64,000 bases of DNA from Aminobacter carboxidus (GCF_014863355.1 NZ_JACZEP010000004.1:394932-458931), one strand, 5' to 3'. Numbered from the stretch's first letter, positions 29,633-38,914 are shown. The notes: generated from the letters alone by a model not told the origin. Numbers and translations are program-made.

Positions 29633-29659
29633 ATGGCCACTGGCATTGCCATTGGCCAT
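29633..29659. terminator. Interrupted hairpin after the siderophore receptor gene
   Basis: Arms ATGGCCA and TGGCCAT enclose inner arms TGGCA and TGCCA with one mismatch. It starts 6 bases after the receptor stop. There is no T-run on either strand, so it may be a partial terminator or mRNA-stability structure rather than a full stop. Confidence 0.5.
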
Positions 29660-29695
29660 TTCAACTGACAGCACGGACGGACAGGGACAGACACG

Positions 29696-29980
29696 ATGTT
29701 TCAATCGACGGGACGGTTCGAGACCGAGCATGGCGCCAAGTACCTGACCCAGCTGTGCAAGCATTTTGCCCACAAGATCGAGGTGAGCCGTGGCGACGGG
29801 CATGGCGAATGCCATTTCCCGTTCGGCCATGCCGTGATGAAGGCTGACGCGGCAGCGCTGGTCATCGAAGTGGATGCGCCCGACGCCGATCAGCTGGCGC
29901 GGACCAAGGCCGTCATCGACGACCATCTCGCCCGCTTCGCCTTCCGCGAGCCGGAGCGCACCGTCCAGTGGAGTGCCTGA
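29696..29980 (+). CDS. DUF2218 family protein
   Basis: 94 residues, one DUF2218 domain: ETEHGAKYLTQLCKHFAHKI, FPFGHAVMKAD, and the C-terminal VIDDHLARFAFREPE. The family is uncharacterised but is repeatedly found beside TonB receptors and siderophore genes, so a role in iron or siderophore handling is plausible. It lies between the receptor and asbA on the same strand, 94 bases before asbA. The His and Cys residues (CKHFAHK, HGECHF) could bind metal. Confidence 0.85.
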   Translation: MFQSTGRFETEHGAKYLTQLCKHFAHKIEVSRGDGHGECHFPFGHAVMKADAAALVIEVDAPDADQLARTKAVIDDHLARFAFREPERTVQWSA

Positions 29981-30074
29981 GGCTCGTTAGCCAGCGCCGA
30001 CGTTCCCGAGAAAATCCGTCAGATACCTAGCTGCTGCAAGGGACTCTATCGGTCAAACCATGTGGTGACGACAG

Positions 30075-31856
30075 ATGAAGCTCACACAGCGGCAGGTTGC
30101 CGAACACGCGACATTCCAGAATTTCGCGAACTGCTATGTCCGCGAAATCTCGCCCGGCAGGGTGACCCAACACCGGATCGGCACGGACGATCCCGTCGAC
30201 TGCATAGAACTGGTTCTGGCAGCACAGCAGCTTGTGCTGCGCGCCGAGCTTGTTTCGCACTCGCTGTGTGGTCCGCACCGCTTCGGACAGGTCTGGCAGC
30301 GCCGCGCGACGGAAGGCGGCTGGCGCCACGTCGAACCCTTCGCCGCACTGCAGCTGCTGCTGCAGGAGGCCTACAGGCAATTGCACGACGAGCGCGGCGA
30401 CGCGATGCGCGGCTGCGAACTCGAACTGCTTGGCCGGGCGCTGCAGAGCTACCAGCAGACGCTGCGCTACATCGAGGCGCATCGCCCCCACGAGGACGAC
30501 GACAGCTTCATTGCAGCCGAACAGTCGCTGGTGTTCGGCCACGCGCTGCACCCGACGCCGAAGAGCCGGCAAGGCATGACTTCGTGGCAGGAGCCGAGCT
30601 ACGCGCCGGAACTGCGCGGCCATTTCCAGCTGGTCTATTTCGCCGCCGATGCGTCCGTCGTCAGCCACAAATCGGTCGCTGGGCCATCAGCGCCCGAGAT
30701 CGTCGCTTCGCTGGTGGGCACTGGTGCGATCGAAACACGGCCGGGCGAGATACTGCTGCCGATGCATCCGCTGCAGGCCGAGGCGCTGCTGCTCGACGAC
30801 GGCATCCGCGGCCTCCAGAAGGCGGGCAAGCTGCGCCACATCGGTCCGGCCGGCCCAGAATTCACCGCAACCTCGTCTGTGCGCACCGTCTACAATGAAG
30901 ACCTGCCGTGGATGGCAAAATTCTCGCTGCCGGTGCGGATCACCAATTCGCTCAGGGTCAACAGCCGCAAGGAGCTGGAGGCCGGCGTCGCCATGGCCAA
31001 GCTTTTGCAGCGGACAGGTATCGGCAGCGACGATGGTCGCTTCAAGGTCATCGCCGACCCGGCCTACATCACGCTCGACCTGCCGGGCCGCAGCGAAAGC
31101 GGCTTCGAGGTGATCCTGCGCGAAAACCCCTTCGTCGCCTGCAAGGGTCGCGGCAAGCTCACCATCGCAGCTCTCACCGCCGAACCGCTGCCTGGCGAAC
31201 AGTCGCGGCTCGAACGGATCATCAGGAAGCTGTGCCTCAGGGACGGCACCCATCCGGAACTGGTCTGCCGCTACTGGTTCCAGCGCTACCTCGACTGCGC
31301 GCTCGACCCCTTGGTGATGCTCTATGACGATTTCGGCCTGGCGCTCGAAGCACACCAGCAGAACAGCCTGATCGATGTCAGCCAGGGCTATCCCACCACC
31401 GGCTACTATCGCGATAACCAGGGCTTCTACCTCTCGAAACGCCATCGCGCACGCCTGAGCCAGTATGTACCGGAGGCAGCCGAGATCGCCTCGCTGTACT
31501 ACGACGACCGCGATATCCAGGACCGCTTCGCCTACTACCTGATCGTCAACCAGATCTTCTCGGTCATCGCCCGCATGGGGCATGACGGCCTGATCGACGA
31601 AGAGGTCTTGCTGCACATGCTGCGCGACCGGCTGGAGGTGCTGTCGCGAACGACGTCGGGCGTCGGCCGCGAATTCGTCCGCAGCGTGCTCGACCGGCCG
31701 ACGGTGGCGTTCAAGGCCAATTTGATGACGCGGCTGTTCGACGTCGACGAGTTGCAGACCAGCAATGAGCGCTCGCTCTACGCCCGCCAGCCCAATCCGC
31801 TGTTTGCGATCATGGCCGGCCTCTACCACGGAGATGGCAGTGCCCTTGCCTCTTGA
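30075..31856 (+). CDS. asbA: Petrobactin-type NIS synthetase AsbA (IucA/IucC family)
   Basis: 593 residues. NRPS-independent siderophore synthetase that adenylates citrate and condenses it with a polyamine (spermidine in the Bacillus pathway). The ATP motif HPTPKSRQG is at residues 159-167. LPMHPLQAE, FTATSSVRTVY, SGFEVILRENPF and YYRDNQGFYLS match, by my recall, the corresponding blocks of B. anthracis AsbA, including the N-terminal QxAEHATxQxFxNCYxRE. The C-terminal FDVDELQ and QNPL-like end also match. First gene of asbABC(DE)F; overlaps asbB. Confidence 0.93.
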   Translation: MKLTQRQVAEHATFQNFANCYVREISPGRVTQHRIGTDDPVDCIELVLAAQQLVLRAELVSHSLCGPHRFGQVWQRRATEGGWRHVEPFAALQLLLQEAYRQLHDERGDAMRGCELELLGRALQSYQQTLRYIEAHRPHEDDDSFIAAEQSLVFGHALHPTPKSRQGMTSWQEPSYAPELRGHFQLVYFAADASVVSHKSVAGPSAPEIVASLVGTGAIETRPGEILLPMHPLQAEALLLDDGIRGLQKAGKLRHIGPAGPEFTATSSVRTVYNEDLPWMAKFSLPVRITNSLRVNSRKELEAGVAMAKLLQRTGIGSDDGRFKVIADPAYITLDLPGRSESGFEVILRENPFVACKGRGKLTIAALTAEPLPGEQSRLERIIRKLCLRDGTHPELVCRYWFQRYLDCALDPLVMLYDDFGLALEAHQQNSLIDVSQGYPTTGYYRDNQGFYLSKRHRARLSQYVPEAAEIASLYYDDRDIQDRFAYYLIVNQIFSVIARMGHDGLIDEEVLLHMLRDRLEVLSRTTSGVGREFVRSVLDRPTVAFKANLMTRLFDVDELQTSNERSLYARQPNPLFAIMAGLYHGDGSALAS

Positions 31857-33552
31857 CCTGCCCGGCCGCCCCGACGAGCGCGTGGCCAGGCAGCTTGTCG
31901 AGGCCGCGCTGTATGAGCGGCTCGTCGAGGCGACTGTCGCCAAGAACGGCGCCGAGCTCACTTTCACATGGTCGCATGGCGATAAGCGTTTTCGCTGCGC
32001 GGGCATGGAAGGCGCGTTCGGCCGTATCCGCCTTTCGGCCGGCTCGGTCGAAAACGAGAGGCGGGATGGAGCCTGGCAAGCAGCGACGCTGGACGAGCTG
32101 GTGGCGAGCCTGCCGGCTTCTCCGGAAGCCACGCGCCGGCTATTGAGCGAACTGCAAGGCACGCTGGTCCATTGCAGCTGGAACGACCGCAACCTGAGGC
32201 AAGCATCGCGACGCGATCTCGGCTTTGCCGCGCTCGAAGGCGCGCTGCATGAGGGCCATGCCTACCACCCGTGCTTCAAGGCGCGGACGGGCTTCAGCGA
32301 AAGCGACAACCGCGATTTCGGCCCCGAGGCCGGCAACAGCTTTCAGCTCGCCTGGCTGCTGGTTCGGCGCGACGAGGTGAGCCAGAATTTGCCAGCGGAT
32401 GAAGCCGCGTTCTGGATTGCCGAGCTTGGCGGCGAGGTCTTTGCCCGGCTCGATCGCGAGCGCGCCCGCCTTGGCCTTGCCTGGGACGACTATAACCTGC
32501 TGCCGCTGCATCCGTGGCAGTGGACTTCGCTGCGCGACACGCTGCTGGCGCCATGGCTCGCCAATGGTACCGCGCATTTCGCTGGCATCGTGGGCGACCT
32601 CTACACGGCGAGCCAGTCGATCCGGACGCTGCTCAACGCGGACCGGCCCGAAGCTGCCAACGTCAAGCTGTCGATGAACATGAGCAACTCGTCGTCGCTG
32701 CGGACGATCGAACCGCATTCGGTGTGCACGGCACCGGTGATATCGCGCTGGCTCGGCGACGTGGTCGGCAGCGACCCGCTGTTCGAAACGGCATATCCGC
32801 TAGCCGTGCTCGAAGAGTATGCCGGCATCATCGCCGGCCGCGACGGACCGCTAGCCGGCCAGCTTGCCGCGATCTGGCGCCGCAGCGTCACCTCGGTGCT
32901 GGCCGACGGCGAACAGGCGGTGCCGTTCAACGCGCTGATGGCGACCGAGCATGACGGACGCCCGTTCATCGACGCGTGGGTGCACCGTCACGGCTTCCGG
33001 AATTGGCTCGGACAATTGCTTGAGGTCGCCATCCTGCCGGTCTGGCACCTGCTCGTCGGGCACGGCATCGCCACTGAAGCGCATGGCCAGAACATGGTGC
33101 TTATCCATCGCGACGGCTGGCCGGTGAGGCTGGTGCTGCGCGACTTCCACGACAGCGTCGAGTACGTACACGATTTCCTGCGCGAGCCAAACAAGGTGCC
33201 CGACTTCCTGGCGCTCGACCCGGCCTATCGCACGGCACTGCCCGACCAGTACTACTGGATGGAGGATGTCGAGACGCTCGGCGAACTGGTGACGGACGCG
33301 CTGTTCGTCTTCAACCTGGCCGAGGTCTCGCACCTGCTGCAGACGTTCTACGGCCTGCGCGAAGCCGACTTCTGGAAAGCCGTCCGACGGATGCTGGCCG
33401 AATATGCCGCCAGCCACGGCCTTGGCGCGCGCCAGGACCGGCTCGGGCTGGCCCGCCCGACAATCACGGCCGAAGCCCTGCTGGCGCGCAAGCTGAACAC
33501 CGGCCGGTCGAGCCACGCCGTTTCCAACCCCCTCTCCACCCCCGACGCCTGA
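31834..33552 (+). CDS. asbB: Petrobactin-type NIS synthetase AsbB (IucA/IucC family)
   Basis: 572 residues. Second NIS synthetase, which in petrobactin assembly condenses the second polyamine or arylated polyamine with the citrate intermediate. The ATP motif HPCFKARTG is at 145-153; LPLHPWQW, SQSIRTL, VKLSMNMSNSSSLRT and HGIATEAHGQNMVLIHRDGW are AsbB-like. The start is ATG 31834, overlapping asbA by 23 bases; a GTG at 31840 has better GGAG spacing. It is slightly shorter at the C-terminus than Bacillus AsbB (about 610 residues). Confidence 0.92.
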   Translation: MAVPLPLDLPGRPDERVARQLVEAALYERLVEATVAKNGAELTFTWSHGDKRFRCAGMEGAFGRIRLSAGSVENERRDGAWQAATLDELVASLPASPEATRRLLSELQGTLVHCSWNDRNLRQASRRDLGFAALEGALHEGHAYHPCFKARTGFSESDNRDFGPEAGNSFQLAWLLVRRDEVSQNLPADEAAFWIAELGGEVFARLDRERARLGLAWDDYNLLPLHPWQWTSLRDTLLAPWLANGTAHFAGIVGDLYTASQSIRTLLNADRPEAANVKLSMNMSNSSSLRTIEPHSVCTAPVISRWLGDVVGSDPLFETAYPLAVLEEYAGIIAGRDGPLAGQLAAIWRRSVTSVLADGEQAVPFNALMATEHDGRPFIDAWVHRHGFRNWLGQLLEVAILPVWHLLVGHGIATEAHGQNMVLIHRDGWPVRLVLRDFHDSVEYVHDFLREPNKVPDFLALDPAYRTALPDQYYWMEDVETLGELVTDALFVFNLAEVSHLLQTFYGLREADFWKAVRRMLAEYAASHGLGARQDRLGLARPTITAEALLARKLNTGRSSHAVSNPLSTPDA

Positions 33553-33562
33553 AGGAAAATCG

Positions 33563-34831
33563 ATGCTCCAGATCGACGACAGGTACTATGACCGACAGAA
33601 GTTCGAGCAGATGGTGACGCAAAGCGCCGACAAAGCCGGACTGAGCGCGAACGCGCGTTACGCCGTCTGCTTCAGCGACACAGCCGGCGGGCTGGCGCTG
33701 TTCTTCGCCATCCGCAACCTCGACGCCAGCGTCTTCCCGATCCATCCGGCTACGCCGCATGCCGCGGCGCGCCGGCTTGCCGTCGCCGCAGGCTGCCACG
33801 CCTTGTATTTCAACAGTCTCGAAGCAGAGACGCTGTCGACCGCCGTGGCGCCTGATACCGCCGGCCAGCTGCTGCAGATGAGCTCCGGTACGACAGGCGC
33901 GCCGAAATGCATCGCCCGCGGCTGGGCCGAGATCGATGCGGAGGTGGCAAGCTACGTCGCGATGTTCCGCCATCCGGAGGAGATGACGCCCGTCATCGCC
34001 TGCCCGACGACGCATTCCTACGGTTTGATCTGCGGCATACTGGTGGCGCTCAAGCGCGGCCGCACGCCCGTCATTGTCGACGCCGGCAATCCGAAATACC
34101 TGCTCAGGACCCTGCGCGGCATCGAGCAGCCATTGCTCTATTCGTCACCGGCGGTGCTGCACACGCTGGCGCGGCTGATGCCCGAGGGCGAAAAGCTGCA
34201 TGCGGCGATGACCTCGGGCACGGTGCTGCCCGAGCCGTGGTTCGCGCGCATCCGGGCGCGAACGACGCACCTGTTCCAGCAATATGGCTGCTCGGAAACC
34301 GGCTGCATCGCGGTCAATCCTGACGTCACCGACGCTGCCGACATGGGCTTCGTGTTGCCGCATCACAGCGTCGCCTGCTCCAACAGCGCGGTGGCGCCAT
34401 CCGAGATGATCGTCAGTGGTCCGAATGGCGAAGTCGCCACCCGTGACCTCGGCTACTACAGGCCGGATGGCATGCTGGTGTTCGTCTCCCGGCTCGACGA
34501 CACCATCAATGTCTCGGGGCTCAACGTCTATCCCCGCGAGGTCGAGGACGTGGTGATGTCGATGCCTTCAGTCACCGACGCCGTCGCCTTCCGCAAAGCC
34601 GACACACTCGCCGGCGAGCGGGTCGGCCTGCTGTTCAGTGCCACCGAGCGGCTGGAGGGCCCGGCCGTGCGGCAATGGTGCGCCCAGAACCTCGCCAGCC
34701 ACCAGCTGCCGATGGAAATCGTCCAGGTCGAGGCGATACCACGCCAGGCCAACGGCAAGATCAGCCGCCGCGAGGTCGCGGCACAGCACGCGGCAGGCCA
34801 GTTCACGGCATTGGCAAGGGAGGTCGCGTGA
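33563..34831 (+). CDS. asbC: AsbC-like aryl-AMP ligase (3,4-dihydroxybenzoate activation)
   Basis: 422 residues, adenylate-forming superfamily. The phosphate loop SSGTTGAPK is at 107-115; QYGCSETG and the hinge region DLGYYRPDGMLVFVSRLDDT follow, with the C-terminal lysine in RQANGKISRRE. In the petrobactin pathway this enzyme activates 3,4-dihydroxybenzoate and loads it on the AsbD carrier. It is shorter than typical acyl-CoA ligases, as AsbC is. ATG 33563 has GAAGGAAAA; the stop overlaps asbDE (TGATG). Confidence 0.9.
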   Translation: MLQIDDRYYDRQKFEQMVTQSADKAGLSANARYAVCFSDTAGGLALFFAIRNLDASVFPIHPATPHAAARRLAVAAGCHALYFNSLEAETLSTAVAPDTAGQLLQMSSGTTGAPKCIARGWAEIDAEVASYVAMFRHPEEMTPVIACPTTHSYGLICGILVALKRGRTPVIVDAGNPKYLLRTLRGIEQPLLYSSPAVLHTLARLMPEGEKLHAAMTSGTVLPEPWFARIRARTTHLFQQYGCSETGCIAVNPDVTDAADMGFVLPHHSVACSNSAVAPSEMIVSGPNGEVATRDLGYYRPDGMLVFVSRLDDTINVSGLNVYPREVEDVVMSMPSVTDAVAFRKADTLAGERVGLLFSATERLEGPAVRQWCAQNLASHQLPMEIVQVEAIPRQANGKISRREVAAQHAAGQFTALAREVA

Positions 34832-36132
34832 TGAACACCGAACGGGTGATCGAAGCGATCGGCACGGTGCTGCGCGATCATATGAACCACGCCCATCTCG
34901 ACCGTTTCGGCGCCGAGGCGCGGCTCAACGAGGACCTCTATCTCGACTCGGTGCTGATCCTCGAGATCTTCCTCAGCCTCGAACTCGAGTTCGGTCTGGC
35001 CGCACCCGAGGACGCGATCAACCGCCAGGACATCGAGACGGTGCGCGAACTGGCGCAGCTGTTCACCGGTGAGGCCGTTGCCGTCGACGCCAAGCCGGCG
35101 CCACAGGGCGAAGGCGTGCACGGCGAGGACTATATCGACATCAAGGTGCACTGCTTCGTCAGCAGCGTCTGCGACGCGCTGAAGCGATCGGGGATCGACC
35201 AGCGGCCTTTCTATTTCAGCGTCTGGGACGCCGGCTTTGCCATCAACGAGCGCTGGCAGCTCGCCTATCACGACAAGTCGATCAACCACGACTTCTTCCG
35301 CGCCTGGTACCAGCGGCTCTACGGCGTCAGCATGAACGAGTGGTATGACCCGGCGCGGTCGAAGGACCAGAACATCGTCGTCATGCTCGACCTGCTCGAG
35401 CGCAAGCGCGACAGCCAATATCTGATGGTGATGCTCGACCTGTTTCACCTGCCGGAGCGGGAAAACAAGTTCAACCAGAACCCGTTCCCACACTACCTGA
35501 TGATCGAGAAGACCGACGATCCGAAGATCTGGCAGGTCAACGATCCCGACTTCCGCTGGGAAGGCCAGATCGCCCGCGACAAGGTCATCCACGCGATCCG
35601 CCAGCCGACCGTCGGCGGCGGCTACATCTTCGACCGGCTGGAGGCACGCGTGCCCGCCGCCACCGACCTGCGCGACTTCTTCCTCGCCTGCCACCAGCCG
35701 GACCACAATCCGCTTGTCGACGGCGTGCGCCGCATCGTTTCAGCCCATCTCGAAGGCTGGGACGGCGTGAAGCTCGCCGATCTCGCCGCAGCACTTCGGG
35801 AGGTACCGGTCATCTCGATCCGCAAATATGCCTATGAGCATGGCTTCGCCTTTTTCTGGCGCGAGATGAAGCTCGCCAACGCCGATTTCGACCACTGGTG
35901 CGACGAAATCGAGCGCGTGATCCAGGATTTCAAGGCGCTGCACTACGCCGTCATGAAGCTGGTCCAGACCGAGGACCGCAGCCTTGCCGAGGACGTCCTG
36001 CGCCGGCTCGACACACTCGACGGACTCGAACGGCGGATCAAGGCGAGGCTGGGCGAGGCCTTCCGGGCCTGGTGCGCCAGCAAGGGTATCCCCCACACAC
36101 CCCCCACCGAACTGCTCGGAGCAGCCGAATGA
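34831..36132 (+). CDS. asbDE: Fused AsbD-AsbE: aryl carrier protein plus aryl-polyamine transferase
   Basis: 433 residues in one uninterrupted frame. Residues 1-80 are an acyl-carrier domain with the phosphopantetheine serine in DLYLDSVLIL (Ser40). A Gly/Pro-rich linker (about 81-100) joins it to an AsbE domain (about 105-425) with FSVWDAGFAINE, WYDPARSKDQN, LPERENKFNQNPFPHYLMIE, DPDFRWEG and IRKYAYEHGFAFFWRE. In Bacillus these are two separate genes, asbD and asbE. The carrier receives 3,4-dihydroxybenzoate from AsbC and AsbE moves it to the polyamine amine; the fusion would tether donor and acceptor. ATG 34831 has GGGAGG. Confidence 0.9.
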   Translation: MNTERVIEAIGTVLRDHMNHAHLDRFGAEARLNEDLYLDSVLILEIFLSLELEFGLAAPEDAINRQDIETVRELAQLFTGEAVAVDAKPAPQGEGVHGEDYIDIKVHCFVSSVCDALKRSGIDQRPFYFSVWDAGFAINERWQLAYHDKSINHDFFRAWYQRLYGVSMNEWYDPARSKDQNIVVMLDLLERKRDSQYLMVMLDLFHLPERENKFNQNPFPHYLMIEKTDDPKIWQVNDPDFRWEGQIARDKVIHAIRQPTVGGGYIFDRLEARVPAATDLRDFFLACHQPDHNPLVDGVRRIVSAHLEGWDGVKLADLAAALREVPVISIRKYAYEHGFAFFWREMKLANADFDHWCDEIERVIQDFKALHYAVMKLVQTEDRSLAEDVLRRLDTLDGLERRIKARLGEAFRAWCASKGIPHTPPTELLGAAE

Positions 36133-36974
36133 AAATCTCGCTCTGCACCATCACCTTCCGCCATCACCTCGTTTCGCTCGAAGATATCGCCAGATGGGCT
36201 GGGGCCAACGACTTCCAGGGCATCGAGCTGTGGGGCGCGCACGCCCGCAACCTGGCCTACCAGCCGCAATGCGACGCCGACTGGCTGGCCGAGCAAGGGC
36301 TTTATGTACCGATGGTCAGCGACTACCTGCCGCTCGACGGCGACGCCGAGACGCTGCGCAAGAAGACCATCGACCTATGCCGCCTGGCGCAACACTGGCG
36401 GGCCGGCAAGATCCGCACCTTCGCCGGCAGCCGCGGCAGCCGCGACACCCCCGCCGACGTCAGGCGCATCATCACCGCACGGCTGCGCGAGATTTCGGAG
36501 GTCGCCCGGGACTTCGACCTCGAACTGCTGGCCGAGACGCATCCTGGCACGCTGGCCGATTGCGGCGCCTCGACGCTGAGACTCGTTGCCGAGGTCGACC
36601 ATCCCGCATTCAAGCTCAACTTCGACACGCTGCATGTCTGGGAGGGTGGCGACGACCCGGTCGCTGCGCACGCCGCGATGCGCCCGCATATCAGCCACTA
36701 CCACCTCAAAAACGTGCGCTCGCGCGCCGACCTCAGGGTCTTTGAGCCAGCTAACGTCTATGCGGCGGCCGGAAGCCGGGAAGGCATGACGCCGCTGTTC
36801 GACGGCAAGGTCGACTACCGACGCTTCCTCGCCGAACTCCGCGACGACCCCAATGTCGAGGCTTCGCTCGAATGGTTCGGCAATGATTGCTTCAACGTGC
36901 TGCGCAGCGACCGGCAAGCAATAAAGCGCTTGAAGGGTCGCGACGAAGTCTTGCAGCGCACAGGCAGCTTCTGA
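36129..36974 (+). CDS. asbF: AsbF, 3-dehydroshikimate dehydratase
   Basis: 281 residues, TIM-barrel metalloenzyme that makes 3,4-dihydroxybenzoate from 3-dehydroshikimate. SLCTITFRHHLVS at the N-terminus, GIELWGAHARNL, SDYL, IRTFAGSRGS, LLAETHPGTLADCG, EVDHPAFKLNFDTLHVWEGG, HISHYHLKN and VFEPANVYAAAGSREGM match AsbF motif for motif from memory, including the metal ligands Glu/Asp/His. General sugar-phosphate isomerase annotation would be too broad. ATG overlaps asbDE by 4 bases; last biosynthetic gene. Confidence 0.93.
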   Translation: MKISLCTITFRHHLVSLEDIARWAGANDFQGIELWGAHARNLAYQPQCDADWLAEQGLYVPMVSDYLPLDGDAETLRKKTIDLCRLAQHWRAGKIRTFAGSRGSRDTPADVRRIITARLREISEVARDFDLELLAETHPGTLADCGASTLRLVAEVDHPAFKLNFDTLHVWEGGDDPVAAHAAMRPHISHYHLKNVRSRADLRVFEPANVYAAAGSREGMTPLFDGKVDYRRFLAELRDDPNVEASLEWFGNDCFNVLRSDRQAIKRLKGRDEVLQRTGSF

Positions 36975-37046
36975 TATGCGCCAAAGAAGAGTATATTGCG
37001 AAGGTTTTAAGCAACCGACGCAAATCCACGAGGACGGAGACAAAAG

Positions 37047-37952
37047 ATGAAGTTTGTTCGCCTGCTGGCCAATCTAACGGCGGCGCTGGCTATTGCCACG
37101 GCACCCGCCCTTGCCGTCGAGATCACCACTGCGACTGGCCCCAAGACCATCGACAAGGTGCCGGCAAAGGTCGCCGTCTACGACATCGCCGCGATCGACA
37201 CGCTGACCCGCCTCGGCATCCAGCCGGCCGGCATTCCCGACAAGCTGTTCGTGCCGGAACTCGCCGACGTCGCCAAGGGCGCCACCGTGGTCGGCACGCT
37301 GTTTGAACCAAACCTCGAAGCCCTGAATGAACTTGCCCCCGATCTGGTAATCGTCGGCGGCCGCTCGTCAACGCAGGTCGAGGCGACGTCGCGCGTTGCG
37401 CCGACCATCGACATGACCATGGATGGCGACGACCTCGTGGCCCAGGCCAAGACGCGCCTCGCCACCTATGGCGACCTGTTCGCCAAGCAGGACGAAGCCG
37501 CCGCCGCCGCCAAGGAGCTGGATGCCGCCGTCGAGGCCGCGAGGCAGGCCGTCAAGGGCAAGGGCAAGGCGCTGATCCTGATGACCAACGGCCCGAAGAT
37601 CACCGCCTATGGCCCGGGTTCGCGCTTCGGTTGGGTGCACAAGACGCTCGACCTCGAACCGGCGGTCGCCGACGTCGAGGCGGCAACGCATGGCGAGGCG
37701 ATCTCGTTCGAGTTCATCAGCAAGACCAACCCGGACTGGCTGCTGGTGCTCGACCGCGCCGCGGCGATCGGCTCGAATGACCAGGGTGCCAAGGCGACTC
37801 TGGACAACGAACTGGTGGCCCAGACGACCGCCTGGAAAAAGGGCCAGGTGATCTTCCTGCCGTCGCCCGACTTCTACATCGCCGCCGGCGGCGTGCAGTC
37901 GACGCACCGCGTGCTTTCGGCCATCGAGCAAGCTTTCGCCAAGGCCAAGTGA
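37047..37952 (+). CDS. Siderophore-binding protein of the YclQ/FatB/CeuE type
   Basis: 301 residues with a signal peptide (LAIATAPALA) and a class III binding-protein fold. AYGPGSRFGWVHKTLDL and THGEAISFEFISKTNPDWLL match the block found in B. subtilis YclQ, the petrobactin-binding protein, so ferric petrobactin or its photoproduct is the likely ligand. Unlike Gram-positive relatives it has no lipobox. ATG 37047 has AGGACGGAG. It lies 72 bases after asbF and overlaps the permease start. Confidence 0.92.
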   Translation: MKFVRLLANLTAALAIATAPALAVEITTATGPKTIDKVPAKVAVYDIAAIDTLTRLGIQPAGIPDKLFVPELADVAKGATVVGTLFEPNLEALNELAPDLVIVGGRSSTQVEATSRVAPTIDMTMDGDDLVAQAKTRLATYGDLFAKQDEAAAAAKELDAAVEAARQAVKGKGKALILMTNGPKITAYGPGSRFGWVHKTLDLEPAVADVEAATHGEAISFEFISKTNPDWLLVLDRAAAIGSNDQGAKATLDNELVAQTTAWKKGQVIFLPSPDFYIAAGGVQSTHRVLSAIEQAFAKAK

Positions 37953-38914
37953 TGGCGGTGCTGCCCAACGCCCGGCTGCTCGTCGGCGCCGGGCTCTTCG
38001 GGCTTTTTGCCATAAGCCTGTGCATCGGCGTCGATGACCTGCCGATGGGCAGCGTGTTTACCGACGCCGGCGCACTGCAGCTTCTGCTGGTCAGCCGCCT
38101 GCCGCGAACGGTCGCCGTGGTGCTGACTGGTGCCGGCCTGGCAATCGCCGGGCTAGTGCTGCAGATCCTGGTGCGCAACCGCTTCGTCGAGCCGATTACC
38201 ACGGGCACCGGCCAGAGTGCAGCGCTGGGCGTGCTGGCGGTGACGCTGCTGTTTCCAACCGCCTCGATCGCCATGAAGACGCTGGGCGCCAGCTTGACCG
38301 CCCTTGCCGGCACTTCGGTTTTCCTCACCATCGCGCATCGGCTGCCGCCGACGCAGCCGTTCCTCATCCCGCTGTTCGGCCTGGTCTATGGCGGCGTTAT
38401 CGGGGCGGCGGTGACCTTCATCGCCTGGCAGGCCGACCTGCTGCAATATGTCGACATCTGGACCAATGGCGAATTCTCGGGCGTGCTGCGCGGCCGCTAC
38501 GAGCTGCTCTGGATTCTTGCTGCCATGGTGGCGCTGGCCTGGTGGGTCGCCGACCGGCTGACCATCGCCTCGATGGGCCGCGAGGTCAGCCTCGGGCTCG
38601 GCCTCAACTACCAGCGCATCGTCCAGCTCGGTCTGGTCATGGTGGCGGTGATCTCGTCGCTGGCCGTAGTCGTCGTCGGCATGATCCCGTTTGTCGGGCT
38701 GGTGGTGCCCAACCTCGTATCTCGGCTGATGGGCGACAATCTGAAAAGCGCCCTGCCCTGGGTGGCGATGACAGGTGCGGTGCTGCTGCTTGCCTGCGAC
38801 ATCATCGGCCGGCTCATCCGCTACCCCTATGAAATTCCAGTCGGCACCGTGCTTGGCGTTGTCGGTTCGGGGCTGTTCCTGTGGATCCTGTTCGGGCGGA
38901 CCCAGCGTGCCTGA
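37952..38914 (+). CDS. FecCD-family siderophore permease 1
   Basis: 320 residues, about nine membrane helices, BtuC/FecD fold. LVSRLPRTVAVVLTGAGLAI at the N-terminus and the C-terminal GMIPFVGLVVPNLVSRLMGD (coupling-helix region) are diagnostic. The ATG at 37952 overlaps the binding-protein stop by one base; a GTG lies one codon upstream. It pairs with the next permease. Confidence 0.94.
   Translation: MAVLPNARLLVGAGLFGLFAISLCIGVDDLPMGSVFTDAGALQLLLVSRLPRTVAVVLTGAGLAIAGLVLQILVRNRFVEPITTGTGQSAALGVLAVTLLFPTASIAMKTLGASLTALAGTSVFLTIAHRLPPTQPFLIPLFGLVYGGVIGAAVTFIAWQADLLQYVDIWTNGEFSGVLRGRYELLWILAAMVALAWWVADRLTIASMGREVSLGLGLNYQRIVQLGLVMVAVISSLAVVVVGMIPFVGLVVPNLVSRLMGDNLKSALPWVAMTGAVLLLACDIIGRLIRYPYEIPVGTVLGVVGSGLFLWILFGRTQRA

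Noticed and set aside
36129..36974. Annotation of asbF as a generic sugar-phosphate isomerase or xylose isomerase-like protein
   Set aside because: Fold is shared, but motif-level similarity and operon context point to 3-dehydroshikimate dehydratase.
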